Source of the DNA: an uncultured bacterium
Lineage (GTDB): Bacteria; Vulcanimicrobiota; CADAWZ01
Direction of reading: 5' to 3'
Assembly (NCBI GenBank): GCA_949288455.1
Contig: CASEKF010000042.1
Location: 62,001 to 126,000, forward strand
Length of the DNA stretch: 64,000 nt
Shown: positions 44,036 through 53,241 of the stretch, piece after piece
Layout of the letters: the number at the start of each line of letters is the position of its first letter
Numbering within the stretch: position 1 is the stretch's first letter
Program-made: the position numbers and the translations under genes
Notes under the pieces: model-generated
What the model was told of the DNA's origin: nothing
What the model saw: only the letters and a program-made list of their open reading frames with translations
Databases searched by the model: none

Positions 44036-45369
44036 ATAAGACAAAATGGATTATAATCGTCGTATTGGCTTTAGTTTTGGTAATTATTTCCATTTTAGCC
44101 GTTTTTAAGACGGATACGGATAGAACTACAAGCTGCTTTAATCCCGTTCTTTCAAACGACGGAAAGATATTGGCTTATTGGAAATATGAAAATTTGCCTC
44201 GGAAAGATTCAGTATATAAAGAAGGCGATAATGCCTCCTCAGACGATGGCGCGGTCATAAATCTTAGAACTTTGGATTTTAATAAGCGCGAGAGAAAAAC
44301 TTTTTTTTCTATTCCTTTAAAACTTAAAGAAGACGCAAAAATCGACGGCGTTTCAGAATTGGAAATAGCGTATTCTATAACGGATTATTCTTCGGGATCT
44401 TCAAATATATGGTTATTTTCTCCGTCTTTAGGCGTTTCTGAATTTATTCGGACGGACAAAGACGCCGTTTTTAAAAACGAGGTGATTCCTTCTCCTTTAG
44501 ACGCAAACTTAAAACTAAATTTGAGCTATATTTCCGAAGACAAGTCATCGCTGACGTTATCTTCGGAATCCGGCTCTTATATTAAAATTTTGGAAGTTCC
44601 GGCATATCAGGGTTATATTTACGAACCTAAGTGGGTAGGTGAAAATATAGTCTTTCAGGCTCATGTTAAGCAGAATTCCGTTTTTTGCAATCAGCTTTGG
44701 TTTTATCAGACCGGCTCCGGAGTTTTAAGCTTAGTATCTAAAAATTGCAGCTCTTATATGATTTCTGACGACGGTAAGAACGTGGCTTTGCTTATTCCGT
44801 CTAAAGCGAAGGGAAAAGAATTATGGGAAATGTCCGTTAAATCTTTTTCTAATCGCGAAAAGATTAAGGATTTAGATACCGTATGTTATGAAGAAGAAGT
44901 TTTTTTATATGAATGGTCTCCTTCTAACGACGGCTTTCTTATGCAGAGAGGAAATTCTTTATGTTTTTATGATATCAAGACCATGAAGTTAAAAGAACTT
45001 CAAAACGCCGAAAAAGACGGATGGTGGGGATATCCTTTATCCATGTATTACGTAGCTTTTAACGGCGACGGAACTAAAGTCGCCGCGTTGAATTATAGAG
45101 AAGCCTCGGAGAACTCAGGATTTCTCGAATCGATTACTTTAATCGACATAAAATTTGAAACTAAAAAAAGAATATATGAAAATTTATTGCCTGAGTTTGG
45201 AAAAAAGCAGCCTTTTAAACCTGAATTTTATAAACATATTTTATGGAGTAAATTTAACGGTCACATTATTTTTGAGAGCAAAAAACCGGATAATCCCGAA
45301 TTGAAGCGTATTATGTCAATTTCTGAGGATGGAAGTAAAAAGAAAAATTTGAGTTCTTCTATTTTTTAA
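44032..45369 (+). CDS. Membrane-anchored, possibly beta-propeller protein
   Basis: 445 aa. One N-terminal membrane helix (WIIIVVLALVLVIISILAVF, residues 5-24) anchors a large outer domain. Repeated strand blocks such as PVLSNDGKILAYWKYE, SYMISDDGKNVALLIPS, YVAFNGDGTKVAALNYRE and ILWSKFNGHIIFESK read like TolB/WD-type propeller blades. The start overlaps the deaminase stop (ATGA) with GGAGG before it. No family is recognised; ligand unknown. Confidence 0.75.
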   Translation: MNKTKWIIIVVLALVLVIISILAVFKTDTDRTTSCFNPVLSNDGKILAYWKYENLPRKDSVYKEGDNASSDDGAVINLRTLDFNKRERKTFFSIPLKLKEDAKIDGVSELEIAYSITDYSSGSSNIWLFSPSLGVSEFIRTDKDAVFKNEVIPSPLDANLKLNLSYISEDKSSLTLSSESGSYIKILEVPAYQGYIYEPKWVGENIVFQAHVKQNSVFCNQLWFYQTGSGVLSLVSKNCSSYMISDDGKNVALLIPSKAKGKELWEMSVKSFSNREKIKDLDTVCYEEEVFLYEWSPSNDGFLMQRGNSLCFYDIKTMKLKELQNAEKDGWWGYPLSMYYVAFNGDGTKVAALNYREASENSGFLESITLIDIKFETKKRIYENLLPEFGKKQPFKPEFYKHILWSKFNGHIIFESKKPDNPELKRIMSISEDGSKKKNLSSSIF

Positions 45370-45399
45370 GCCGGCAAATTGAAAAGATTGGAGACGACG

Positions 45400-45891
45400 A
45401 TGCTTAACGGCTCTGAACGTCATATAAGAATACGGATAGGCGTTATTTTAGTTGCGGACAATAAAATTCTTTTGGTAGAACATTTTAAAAATGGACGCTC
45501 TTATTGGCTTATTCCCGGGGGAGGACTCGAATATGGGGAAACTATAGTCGAATGCGCCGTTAGGGAATTAAAGGAAGAGACTAATCTTGATATATCCGTT
45601 TCCAGGTTTTTATTTAGTTCTGAAAGCATAGCTCCCGATGGATCGAAGCATATTTTACATATGTTTTTTCTTGGAAAAATTATCGGCGATTCTATCAAAC
45701 GCTTGCGGGTTGGCGAAGATCCCATTCTTAAAAGCGCGGCTTTCGTCGATATAGATCGTCTTGACAAATTGGAATTTTATCCGCCTATAGGTCATATCGT
45801 TAAGTCTTTGCTCTTGGAAGGCATAGCCGAACAAAATCCTTCTTCAAGAATGCATTTAGGGAATTTTTGGAAAAATTATCCTACATTGTAG
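45400..45891 (+). CDS. Nudix hydrolase
   Basis: 163 aa from ATG 45400 with GGAG six bases before; an in-frame TTG at 45379 lacks a site. The Nudix box is present: GGGLEYGETIVECAVRELKEET, which fits Gx5Ex7REUxEEx (last residues REL-KEE). It cleaves a nucleoside diphosphate linked to another group; the substrate cannot be read. Follows the propeller-like gene by 30 bp and ends the block. Confidence 0.92.
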   Translation: MLNGSERHIRIRIGVILVADNKILLVEHFKNGRSYWLIPGGGLEYGETIVECAVRELKEETNLDISVSRFLFSSESIAPDGSKHILHMFFLGKIIGDSIKRLRVGEDPILKSAAFVDIDRLDKLEFYPPIGHIVKSLLLEGIAEQNPSSRMHLGNFWKNYPTL

Positions 45892-46012
45892 TAATATTCG
45901 TAATAGGTTAAGCAACGGCGCAAAATTGTTTGCTTATTTCTTGAATACGCGTCGTAGGCGGAGGAGACAGGAGACGGAGGATTTTGACGAATTTTAGCCT
46001 TTGCCCCGAAAA

Positions 46013-46042
46013 AAATAGGATCCCGCGTGAGGATCTTATTTG
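46013..46042. terminator. Hairpin between convergent genes
   Basis: AAATAGGATCC and GGATCTTATTT (one G-T pair) around a short loop, in the 220-bp gap between the Nudix gene and the minus-strand 46115 gene. Short T-run; moderate support. Confidence 0.45.
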
Positions 46043-46114
46043 AACGCTTATCGTTTTTGGTTTTAAATTATTAGAGAGAGCCGATTATTTTTATATATTG
46101 CCGGTTTTAGTTTT

Positions 46115-46678
46115 TTAGATCATTCCTATAGCTAATTTTCTTGTTTTACCGCATATCAAACATTTAAATTCGGCTACGGCCCATCTGGATACTTTTTCAG
46201 TTTCTTGCTGAGGGAGCGGAGCGTAAGCATGTTTATGATCCGAGTCTCCTTCTTTTATATAAATTACTTTCTGTCCTTTCGTTCTGAAAACGATTATGCT
46301 TTCCATATCGAGCATTTTAGAGTATTCTATGCTCATGGAATACGATTTGCCGTCCGGAAGGGGAGTAAACTTACATTGGCTTCTTATTTCCGATATGGGC
46401 ATTATTCTGCCGTCTACGGGTTTGCCGTCCGCGCTCATTTCTACAATACAAAGATGTGACGAAGAAGCCAGGCTTTTCTCGGTAAGAGTGAATCTTACCG
46501 TTTTAGAAGTTTTTCTCTCTCTTGGGAACGCTGAGCAGACTCTTATTTTATATCCTTCGGGAGTCTCAAGATTGTAGCCGGTTTCTTGTCCGACCTTTAC
46601 GCACCCTGAACCAAAAAGGGACATTACATAATCTACCGCAATTTTATTGCGGCTGAAAGATTGCTGTGAGGATGGCAT
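46115..46678 (-). CDS. Hypothetical protein with C-terminal CxxC
   Basis: 187 aa from ATG 46678 (AGGA nine bases before); a TTG seven codons upstream is possible. No signal peptide. Beta-rich middle (YNLETPEGYKIRVCSAFPRE, KTVRFTLTEKS), and near the end FKCLICGKTRKLAIGMI gives one Cys pair. A stretch SDHKHAYAPLPQQETEK lies between. I do not recognise the family. It is separate from the zipper gene upstream (a terminator lies between). Confidence 0.65.
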   Translation of the reverse strand: MPSSQQSFSRNKIAVDYVMSLFGSGCVKVGQETGYNLETPEGYKIRVCSAFPRERKTSKTVRFTLTEKSLASSSHLCIVEMSADGKPVDGRIMPISEIRSQCKFTPLPDGKSYSMSIEYSKMLDMESIIVFRTKGQKVIYIKEGDSDHKHAYAPLPQQETEKVSRWAVAEFKCLICGKTRKLAIGMI

Positions 46679-46754
46679 TTTCGTTAATCCTGTTCTCAAA
46701 TATGAAAATTTTCATAGGGAATTCTATACGGCGAAGGTTTTTCCCTTTTTTAAA

Positions 46755-46794
46755 AAAAGATACCGTTTTAAGCTTTCTCAAAACGGTATCTTTT
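46755..46794 (-). terminator. Terminator after the third zipper gene
   Basis: AAAAGATACCGTTTT at 46755-46769 pairs with AAAACGGTATCTTTT at 46780-46794. On the minus strand it is followed by a T-rich run, 34 bp past the gene's stop. Confidence 0.8.
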
Positions 46795-46827
46795 AATTGT
46801 GTGTTTATTAATTAGGCAAGTCGACGC

Positions 46828-48135
46828 TTAAACCAGCCCTTCCATTAATTTACCTCCCAATTCGGCTCCTTTATCTCCGCATAATATTGAGCCCGCTATA
46901 CTTCCTATAAATCCTCCTATTACCGTTCCTATTCCGGGACATATTGCCGTTCCTATCGCCGCTCCTACTGCCGTGCCGGCCATGTCTCCTACTTTATCTC
47001 CGATTATTCCGCCTACTGCTCCGCCTAATCCTACTAATATTTTTTCTCCGGTACTTAGTTCTTTGCCGTTTTCTTCAGCGTTTTGAATGGCGTCATGAGC
47101 TCCCGAGATTCCGCTGACGGCTATGTCAAGTCCCGGAATCGCCTTCCCAATAGTTGTTAATACTTTCTCTCCCGTTTCCGAGCCTACTTTTGAGCCCACT
47201 TTAGCGGTTAAGTCGGCAGCCGCTTTCCCCAAGTCGTCAGCTTTAGTTATGTTTATTGCCCCGGCTAAGTCGGTAACTTTTTTGCCTATGTCGCTCGGAT
47301 TAGCGTTTTTCAGCGTTTCTCCCGCGCCTTGGGTTATTTCTAAAATATCCTTTGTGACGGAGAGGCCGTCGGTAGCTGCGCTTTGAACGTCTCCCTCTTT
47401 TATGGAATTTACCAAGCTGGCTCCGTCGGCCGCTAATCCAAGTCCGGAGCTAATTTTATCAAAAGCTTTGGAATCGCTCTTTATATCGGGAAGAATTTCG
47501 GATATTGCGGCCTTGGTTTGCGGATCTACGTCAGGAAGCATGTCCGAGATTCCGTTTGAGAGTTTGTCTGTTATTTCGTCTTTTTTCGTTTGCATATTTT
47601 GCGGCAGAAGGCTTGTTATTTTGTCTCCTATACCGGGGCCTTTATCTGGAAACTTTTTATCGTTTTCTAAAAATTCCAGACCTTTGACGGTTCCTTCTAA
47701 ATATTTTGAATGTTCGTCAGCTATATCCGCGGCGTATCCTAACGGATCGCCCGAGGCCGCATCTTCGGATTCTTCCGAATTTTCGGTAGAAGTTGAAGGT
47801 TGAGCGGTTTTATTCTCGGTATTCGTCTTAGCTTCGCTGTTTGTCGGCCGGCTTTGAGACTTGTTTCCGGATATCTCGGCATTTTCCTCTTGCGATTCGT
47901 CCGTAAAATTTTTGAGGAGCGGACTCACGTCGTTATCGTCGTCTTCTTCAGGTTCGGATATAGATACGTTATCTTGAGTCGGTTCGGTTTTTGAGGCCGC
48001 TTTAGTTTCCGAGGTCTTGGAAGTCGCTTTAGTTTCCGTAGTCTTGGAAGTCGATTCGGTTTTAGACACGCTTTGAGATTTAGCTGTAGTAGAGCTTTTA
48101 TTTACGCCGGAAATAGGTTCGATAGGATCTGACAT
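46828..48135 (-). CDS. Ser/Thr/Lys-rich protein with C-terminal glycine zipper (third zipper protein)
   Basis: 435 aa. The first 130 residues are disordered and Ser/Thr/Glu/Lys-rich with near repeats (SKTTETKATSKTSETKAASK). A helical middle (SKYLEGTVKGLEFLEND, IGDKITSLLPQNMQTKKDEI) follows. The last 70 residues are a glycine zipper: GLGGAVGGIIGDKVGDMAG, TAVGAAIGTAICPGIGTVIG, FIGSIAGSILCGDKG. No signal peptide. The N-terminal PISGVNKSS recalls the ISG of the tandem zipper proteins at 1936-5020. AAGGAG eight to nine bases before the ATG supports the start. May be a relative of bacteriocin-like or membrane-inserting zipper proteins; unproven. Confidence 0.75.
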   Translation of the reverse strand: MSDPIEPISGVNKSSTTAKSQSVSKTESTSKTTETKATSKTSETKAASKTEPTQDNVSISEPEEDDDNDVSPLLKNFTDESQEENAEISGNKSQSRPTNSEAKTNTENKTAQPSTSTENSEESEDAASGDPLGYAADIADEHSKYLEGTVKGLEFLENDKKFPDKGPGIGDKITSLLPQNMQTKKDEITDKLSNGISDMLPDVDPQTKAAISEILPDIKSDSKAFDKISSGLGLAADGASLVNSIKEGDVQSAATDGLSVTKDILEITQGAGETLKNANPSDIGKKVTDLAGAINITKADDLGKAAADLTAKVGSKVGSETGEKVLTTIGKAIPGLDIAVSGISGAHDAIQNAEENGKELSTGEKILVGLGGAVGGIIGDKVGDMAGTAVGAAIGTAICPGIGTVIGGFIGSIAGSILCGDKGAELGGKLMEGLV

Positions 48136-48316
48136 CGTTAGAGTCTCCTTTTTTGTAAAGTAAAAATTAAAAAATATTTATATTTCCTCTAACTTTATTA
48201 TAAAGACTGATATGTAGTTAATTATAGAGCTATTTTGTAAACTTTATTGCCAAAATGTTACTTTTATTAAACAAAAATAGTTTATTATCGTTTCTTTTGT
48301 AGATATAACGCTAACG

Positions 48317-48997
48317 TTAATTTTTATTCTCTTCTATACCTAACACTTGATTGAATAGAGGTTGTTGACACGGTTTGAGTTGAAGTTCTTTTTTTATCGC
48401 GTCTCTGTCGATCGCTCCTAAAAAGACTGAAGTTAATCCTTCTGAAGCGCATGTAAGGTATACGTTTTGCCCTATGAATCCTGCGTCTACGTTGGCGTAT
48501 CTGTTTTTTTCCTCCGCGTTGTTCCCTGCCGCTTTATCCATATCTGCGACGTATACGAAGGCTACGGGAGCTTTTTGAGCGAACGCCTGTTTCCCCGCTA
48601 TATGTCTTATATCTTTTGAAATCAGTTTTATTAGACTGTGCGTTTTGGGTTCATATATGTGAGCTCCATGTTTTGTTAATACGACTATAGATATTTCCTG
48701 TTTATTCATTGCGGTAGGAGACGTCTTCCTTCCGTCCGGACGGTTGATTCCTGCGGCGGCCCAAAGTATGTTTGAAAGTTTACGGTCTGATATGTCTTTT
48801 GAAGATATGTTTCTAGATGTTTTTCTTAAATTTAAGGCCTTCATTAGAGAAATGCCTCCGCTTTTATCCGGTTTTGGCAAAAATACTTGATTGTCTTGCC
48901 AAGAAGTTTGGTCTTCGCGTTCTTGCGCGTATAAGGCGAAAGACGCAAACATTATGATAGTTACGGCCAACAGCGGCGTTATATAGAATTTGCTCAT
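48317..48997 (-). CDS. Exported SagB/nitroreductase-type protein
   Basis: 226 aa. Signal peptide MSKFYITPLLAVTIIMFASF, cut near LYA-QE. LNLRKTSRNISSKDISDRKL, LWAAAGINRPDGRKTSPTAM and ANVDAGFIGQNVYLTCASEG match the nitroreductase/SagB-like dehydrogenase fold that binds FMN. An exported member of this family is uncommon but known in anaerobes. Gap of 14 bp to the upstream gltB-like gene, so it ends the run that starts with the YgeY-type hydrolase. Confidence 0.85.
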   Translation of the reverse strand: MSKFYITPLLAVTIIMFASFALYAQEREDQTSWQDNQVFLPKPDKSGGISLMKALNLRKTSRNISSKDISDRKLSNILWAAAGINRPDGRKTSPTAMNKQEISIVVLTKHGAHIYEPKTHSLIKLISKDIRHIAGKQAFAQKAPVAFVYVADMDKAAGNNAEEKNRYANVDAGFIGQNVYLTCASEGLTSVFLGAIDRDAIKKELQLKPCQQPLFNQVLGIEENKN

Positions 48998-49011
48998 GAT
49001 TTTGCTCTCCT

Positions 49012-50403
49012 TTAAGCATGTTTTATATTCGTAAAATCCGATATTTCTCTATTTATCGTACAGAGATCGTCTACTGATAAGTCTTTTAAATTTTTGTGTC
49101 CGCACATTCTTAAAAACGTTTCTAATTCGCTTTTTACTACGTTGAGATAATTTGCCAGACGTTGCGCCGCCGCTTCGATATTCAGCCGTTTCCTTAGTTC
49201 CGGATCCTGAGCGGCCGCTCCTACCGGACAAGTTCCCAGATTGCAGACCCTATATTGCTGACATGCCGCAGCCATAAGAGCCGACGAAGATATGGCTATT
49301 CCGTCTGCTCCCATTGCTATAGCTTTGAAAAAGTCCCCGGAAACTCTTAAGCCTCCGGTTATTATTAATTCCTGAGTCATTCTATGTTCTCTTAAATACT
49401 TTTTAGCTCTGTAAAGAGCGTATATCGTCGGTAGAGAACAAGAGTCTCTTACTATTTTTGGACTGGCTCCGGTGGCTCCGCCTCTTCCGTCTATCGTTAT
49501 AAAATCAGGATTTGCTGTTCTTATCCATTCAAGGTCTCTCTCTATATGTCCGGCTGCTATTTTTATTCCTATAGGCCTGCCTTTACTTATTTCTCTAAGC
49601 GCGTCGACCAGACGTTTAAGTTCGTTTGCGGATGAGATCCCTTCAAACTTGGACGGGCTTATTATATCCGTTCCAACAGGTCTGTTCCTTATTGCGGCGA
49701 TTTCTTGAGTAACTTTTTCGGCCGGCAGGTGTCCGCCCATCCCGGGTTTTGTTCCCTGGCCTATTTTTATTTCTACTGCGTCTGACGTCAGTAAATTTTC
49801 TTCCGTTACGCTGTATAAATTAGGCACATACTCAAAAATATATTTATACGCTTCTCTCTTTTCCTCCGGCAGAATTCCGCCTTCGCCGCTGCAGACTGCG
49901 GTTTTAGCCATTGCGGCGCCTTTCGAAAGAGCTATTTTCATTTCTTTGGAAAGGGCTCCGAAAGACATGTGAGAAATATAAACGGGATTTTCAAGTTCCA
50001 TAGGTCGTTTTGCTTTGCTTCCTACGATTATTTTTACGTTCACTTCTTCATGTTCGTCTAGAGGCATAGGGTTAAGCTGAGCTCCCAAAATTAGAATATC
50101 GTCCCAGGATATTAAAGCTTTTTGAGTCCCCATTGGAGATATGATAGTTTTGCCTGAAACGGCCATAGCGTGGATGTCCGCCATGTATTTTTCTTCGTCT
50201 GAGAAGTTTTTTGCAAAAGATGCGGGGTATTCGAGATCTGATTTTACTTCTTGAGTTTTGGTTTCAGTTTCTACGGGCTTATTTTCGATTCTAAAGGATT
50301 TTTTTGGAGTTCCGCAAACCGGACATACCCAAGACTCCGGCAAAGAGTTGAAATCTTCATTTTTATAAACGAAGCCGCAGACTTCGCATGTCGCTTCAAT
50401 CAT
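49012..50403 (-). CDS. Rubredoxin-fused glutamate-synthase-like FMN protein
   Basis: 463 aa. Residues 1-36 are a rubredoxin domain (CEVCGFVYKNEDF, WVCPVCGTPKKSF). The rest is the FMN/Fe-S synthase domain of glutamate synthase: YISHMSFGALSKEMKIALSK, GTKPGMGGHLPAEKVTQEI, FITIDGRGGATGASP and a cluster site YRVCNLGTCPVGAA. There is no glutaminase domain. Such archaeal-type GltB-like proteins occur in anaerobes. The rubredoxin may pass electrons to the flavin. It lies between the YgeY-type hydrolase and the nitroreductase in one operon. Confidence 0.9.
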   Translation of the reverse strand: MIEATCEVCGFVYKNEDFNSLPESWVCPVCGTPKKSFRIENKPVETETKTQEVKSDLEYPASFAKNFSDEEKYMADIHAMAVSGKTIISPMGTQKALISWDDILILGAQLNPMPLDEHEEVNVKIIVGSKAKRPMELENPVYISHMSFGALSKEMKIALSKGAAMAKTAVCSGEGGILPEEKREAYKYIFEYVPNLYSVTEENLLTSDAVEIKIGQGTKPGMGGHLPAEKVTQEIAAIRNRPVGTDIISPSKFEGISSANELKRLVDALREISKGRPIGIKIAAGHIERDLEWIRTANPDFITIDGRGGATGASPKIVRDSCSLPTIYALYRAKKYLREHRMTQELIITGGLRVSGDFFKAIAMGADGIAISSSALMAAACQQYRVCNLGTCPVGAAAQDPELRKRLNIEAAAQRLANYLNVVKSELETFLRMCGHKNLKDLSVDDLCTINREISDFTNIKHA

Positions 50404-50423
50404 GTTTTAATCTCCTTTATAAG

Positions 50424-51698
50424 TTAGTCTGTAAACGGTATTAAAGAATATATTTGAAAAGCGTTGTAAAATGAATTTTCCCGGACATACTCGTCTGTTT
50501 TATGGCACATTTTTTCTTCTCCCGGACCTAACCCTATAGTCGGAATATTATATTTTGAGGCTGTGGTTACTCCGTCCGTCGAAAACGGCCAGGCTTTATA
50601 TTCTGTTTCCTTATTTAATACTTTTTCGGCCGCTTCGCTCGCTATTTTTACGAAGAAATTATTTTTATCCGTTTTCCAAGCTTTGTGGCATATTCTCCAT
50701 TCTTTGACTAATCCGGTATATGACGGCCTAGCGTAAGTTTCAAGATTGACTTCCAAGTCGCTCCAGTCTTTATCTCGCTGGAGTTTGTTCAACAGAGACG
50801 AAAGGTTTTCGTTTTCGGCAAGTCTGGCTATTATATTAGCTTTCGCTTTTACGGGAACAAAACTGGCGTCGTTCGGCTCTGTCTCAACGCCCGTGACGGT
50901 TATTGTATTTCTGGTTAGAATCTCCTCCTTATATTTTTCATATTCGTATCTGTTTAGTCGGTCGATCGCTAGAATACAGCCCGCTAACGGATACGTCGCG
51001 TTTTTTCCGGTTTCCGGTTCGGCGGTATGCGCTCTAATTCCGTAAGAAGTTAATGAAAATTGCGCTTTTCCCCGCTGCGCTATAGCTATGGCATTATCCG
51101 TAGGCTCTCCTAATAAAACGGCGTCGGGAACTAACTCTAGATCTCCGATAATTTCATCCATTGCGAGACCTTCCGCTCGTTCTTCTTCCGTAACGAAACA
51201 TCCTAGAACTGCGCGTCGTAAACGCTGCGAAAAATCCGCCGCAGTTTTTAGACTAAGAGCCATGGCGGCAAGAGAGCTTTTCATGTCGCATGTTCCTCTG
51301 CCGTATATTTTCCCGTCTCTAATTGTCATAGAGAATGGATCCGAGGACCACAGGGAAGATTCGCCTTCATGCGCTATATCCATATGAGCGTTATAAGATA
51401 TCGTTTTTATGCCGTTCTCTTTTAATAGATATATATGTCTTTTAAACGCTTCGTTTGGAGACGCGCTTCTTAAGGCCCGGCGCAGATCTTCGATTTTTGG
51501 CGATATTATGGCCGCTACGCTCCCTCTAGGAGTACGAAAAGCCGGTATTCCGCAGCAGTCGAAGAAGCCTAGTAGAAGATCCGCCTGCCCTTTTTCGGAT
51601 CCCGTATAAGATTTTATGGCTATGCATCGTTCAAGTAAAGCCACGGCTTCTTTTTTTGCCGAGTTTGTTTTTTGCAGTATTTTTTCGTAATTTTTCAT
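50424..51698 (-). CDS. ygeY: YgeY-type M20 family metallohydrolase
   Basis: 424 aa. M20 motifs: ISYNAHMDIAHEGESS (metal His and Asp), KIYGRGTCDMKSSLAAMA (bridging Asp), FVTEEERAEGLAMDE (catalytic Glu) and a late FSTDGVTTASKYN with KMCHKTDEY. The order resembles YgeY, the putative selenium-metabolism hydrolase. It would cut an amide or peptide bond with two zinc ions. First gene of the run with the rubredoxin-GltB protein. The symbol rests on family resemblance. Confidence 0.82.
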   Translation of the reverse strand: MKNYEKILQKTNSAKKEAVALLERCIAIKSYTGSEKGQADLLLGFFDCCGIPAFRTPRGSVAAIISPKIEDLRRALRSASPNEAFKRHIYLLKENGIKTISYNAHMDIAHEGESSLWSSDPFSMTIRDGKIYGRGTCDMKSSLAAMALSLKTAADFSQRLRRAVLGCFVTEEERAEGLAMDEIIGDLELVPDAVLLGEPTDNAIAIAQRGKAQFSLTSYGIRAHTAEPETGKNATYPLAGCILAIDRLNRYEYEKYKEEILTRNTITVTGVETEPNDASFVPVKAKANIIARLAENENLSSLLNKLQRDKDWSDLEVNLETYARPSYTGLVKEWRICHKAWKTDKNNFFVKIASEAAEKVLNKETEYKAWPFSTDGVTTASKYNIPTIGLGPGEEKMCHKTDEYVRENSFYNAFQIYSLIPFTD

Positions 51699-51839
51699 GT
51701 TTTTTCACCTGGAGTTAAATCGTTTTCATGAGCGTTTAATTCTATGCGTTCAAGAGGTTTTTATTTTTTTATATTGAATTTGTCATTTTGAGCGGCTGTT
51801 TTAAGCCGCTTTTCTATCTAATTGTTTAGGGAAGTCCGT

Positions 51840-52415
51840 ATGGCTTTAGAAGTTTTTTGCGAACCTAACGACGAAAAAGGTTATGTGACTATATGCAAGT
51901 ATTATTCCGGCACGATTGACGGGCATAGTAATTTTTATTTGGAATCTTCCGTTATGCCGGTTTACTGCGACATATGCGGCTGTTTTCAAAGCAAGCTTTA
52001 TAAAAATTTGGGTTCGAGATATGGATTCGTTGGAAGCTTTTTATGCGAGTATTGCGGAAGCTCGGTTGCGGTAAGAGATAACGACGGTATTTTAGACTCG
52101 GTTGTATGCGGTTCGATAGAGCTTAACTTTTCAGCGCTGTACGGTTTTTCTCCTTCCATACTTAATTTATTGGGGAAAAAGATTCGCTTAAATCTTTTTG
52201 CTTTTCTTGAAGATAAGCCCAATTTCCCCTTATATTGTCTTGCGGATGAACTTATAAGTATTTCAGGCATAGGCTATAATACGGATTTAGATTTTATTGC
52301 CGAGGCCGGTTTTCCCGTATTTCCAGGAGAAGCTCTTAAATGGCTGACAATTTTAGAGGCCGCAGGTATGAAAGGATTTTTTTTAGACGGTATCAAATAT
52401 TTAATGAAGCTATGA
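51840..52415 (+). CDS. Zinc-ribbon-like protein of unknown function, coupled to yqeB
   Basis: 191 aa from ATG 51840 with AGGGAAG before it. Two Cys pairs (YCDICGCFQSKL near residue 47 and LCEYCGSSVAV near 72) look like a split zinc ribbon. The remainder has no known motif and is mostly helical (IRLNLFAFLEDKPNFPLYCL). The stop overlaps the yqeB start by ATGA, so translation is coupled. Given YqeB's proposed role in selenium-dependent molybdenum hydroxylases, this gene could be an accessory factor; that is inference. Confidence 0.7.
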   Translation: MALEVFCEPNDEKGYVTICKYYSGTIDGHSNFYLESSVMPVYCDICGCFQSKLYKNLGSRYGFVGSFLCEYCGSSVAVRDNDGILDSVVCGSIELNFSALYGFSPSILNLLGKKIRLNLFAFLEDKPNFPLYCLADELISISGIGYNTDLDFIAEAGFPVFPGEALKWLTILEAAGMKGFFLDGIKYLMKL

Positions 52416-53209
52416 GTATAAAATATATGAACGTAATTATAAGAGGAGGGGGCGATATCGCTTCAGGAATTGCTCACAGATTATTTGTCTGCGGATTTAG
52501 GCCCGTGATTACGGAACTTCCCATTCCTAAGACGGTTAGGCGTCTTGTTTCTTTTTCGTCGGCCGTTTTAAACGGAAAAATTACTGTGGAAGGAGTAACG
52601 GCTATAAAAGAATCTTTTCCTTTTCTATCCGGCAGAGACTATATTCCCGTTATTGAAGATTCTTCAGATAATCCTTTTTGTTTTAACGATCCGGACGTTT
52701 TGATAGACGCCAGAATGCTTAAAAATGCCAGAAAAGATCGTTTTCCGGACGCAAAATTGAAGATCGGAATAGGTCCAGGCTTCGAAGCTGGAATAGACGT
52801 TGATATAGTCGTCGAAACGAATAGAGGATTGTCTCTGGGCAAGGTTATAAGATTTGGGAAGGCCGAACGGGATACTAAAATTCCCGGAGTCGTATGCGGC
52901 AAAGGCGCGGAGAGAGTTTTGAGAGCTCCTTGTGAAGGAAAGATAAAAAATTATATAGATATCGGTTCCTTAGCAGAAAAAGACGCCGTTATAGCAGAAG
53001 TCGGAGGAGTCCCCATAGCCGCGCCTTTTAGAGGGCGAGTTAGAGGTTTGATAGTCGAGGGCTCTTTTGTTTTCGCAGGAGATAAAGTGGGGGATATCGA
53101 TCCTAGAGAAAATGTAGATTGCTTTGCCATATCGGATAAGGCAAGAGCGGTTGGAGGGGGTGTTTTAGAGGCTATTTTATCTTATTTTGACTTTATGGTC
53201 AAAGCGTAA
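52412..53209 (+). CDS. yqeB: YqeB family protein (EF2563-type selenium-dependent molybdenum hydroxylase system)
   Basis: 265 aa from ATG 52412, overlapping the previous stop. VIIRGGGDIASGIAHRLFVC near residue 8 is a Rossmann-like GxGxxx loop; FRPVITELPIPKTVRRLVSF and PDVLIDARMLKNARKD, KIGIGPGFEAGIDVDIVVET match the YqeB family found with selenium-dependent molybdenum hydroxylases and YqeC. A second half with GVPIAAPFRGRVRGLIVEGS looks like a biotinyl-lipoyl-type barrel. The hydroxylase genes themselves are not in the window. Confidence 0.87.
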   Translation: MSIKYMNVIIRGGGDIASGIAHRLFVCGFRPVITELPIPKTVRRLVSFSSAVLNGKITVEGVTAIKESFPFLSGRDYIPVIEDSSDNPFCFNDPDVLIDARMLKNARKDRFPDAKLKIGIGPGFEAGIDVDIVVETNRGLSLGKVIRFGKAERDTKIPGVVCGKGAERVLRAPCEGKIKNYIDIGSLAEKDAVIAEVGGVPIAAPFRGRVRGLIVEGSFVFAGDKVGDIDPRENVDCFAISDKARAVGGGVLEAILSYFDFMVKA

Positions 53210-53241
53210 TTTGCGTATATTTGAAGAAAGGACATTAAAAA

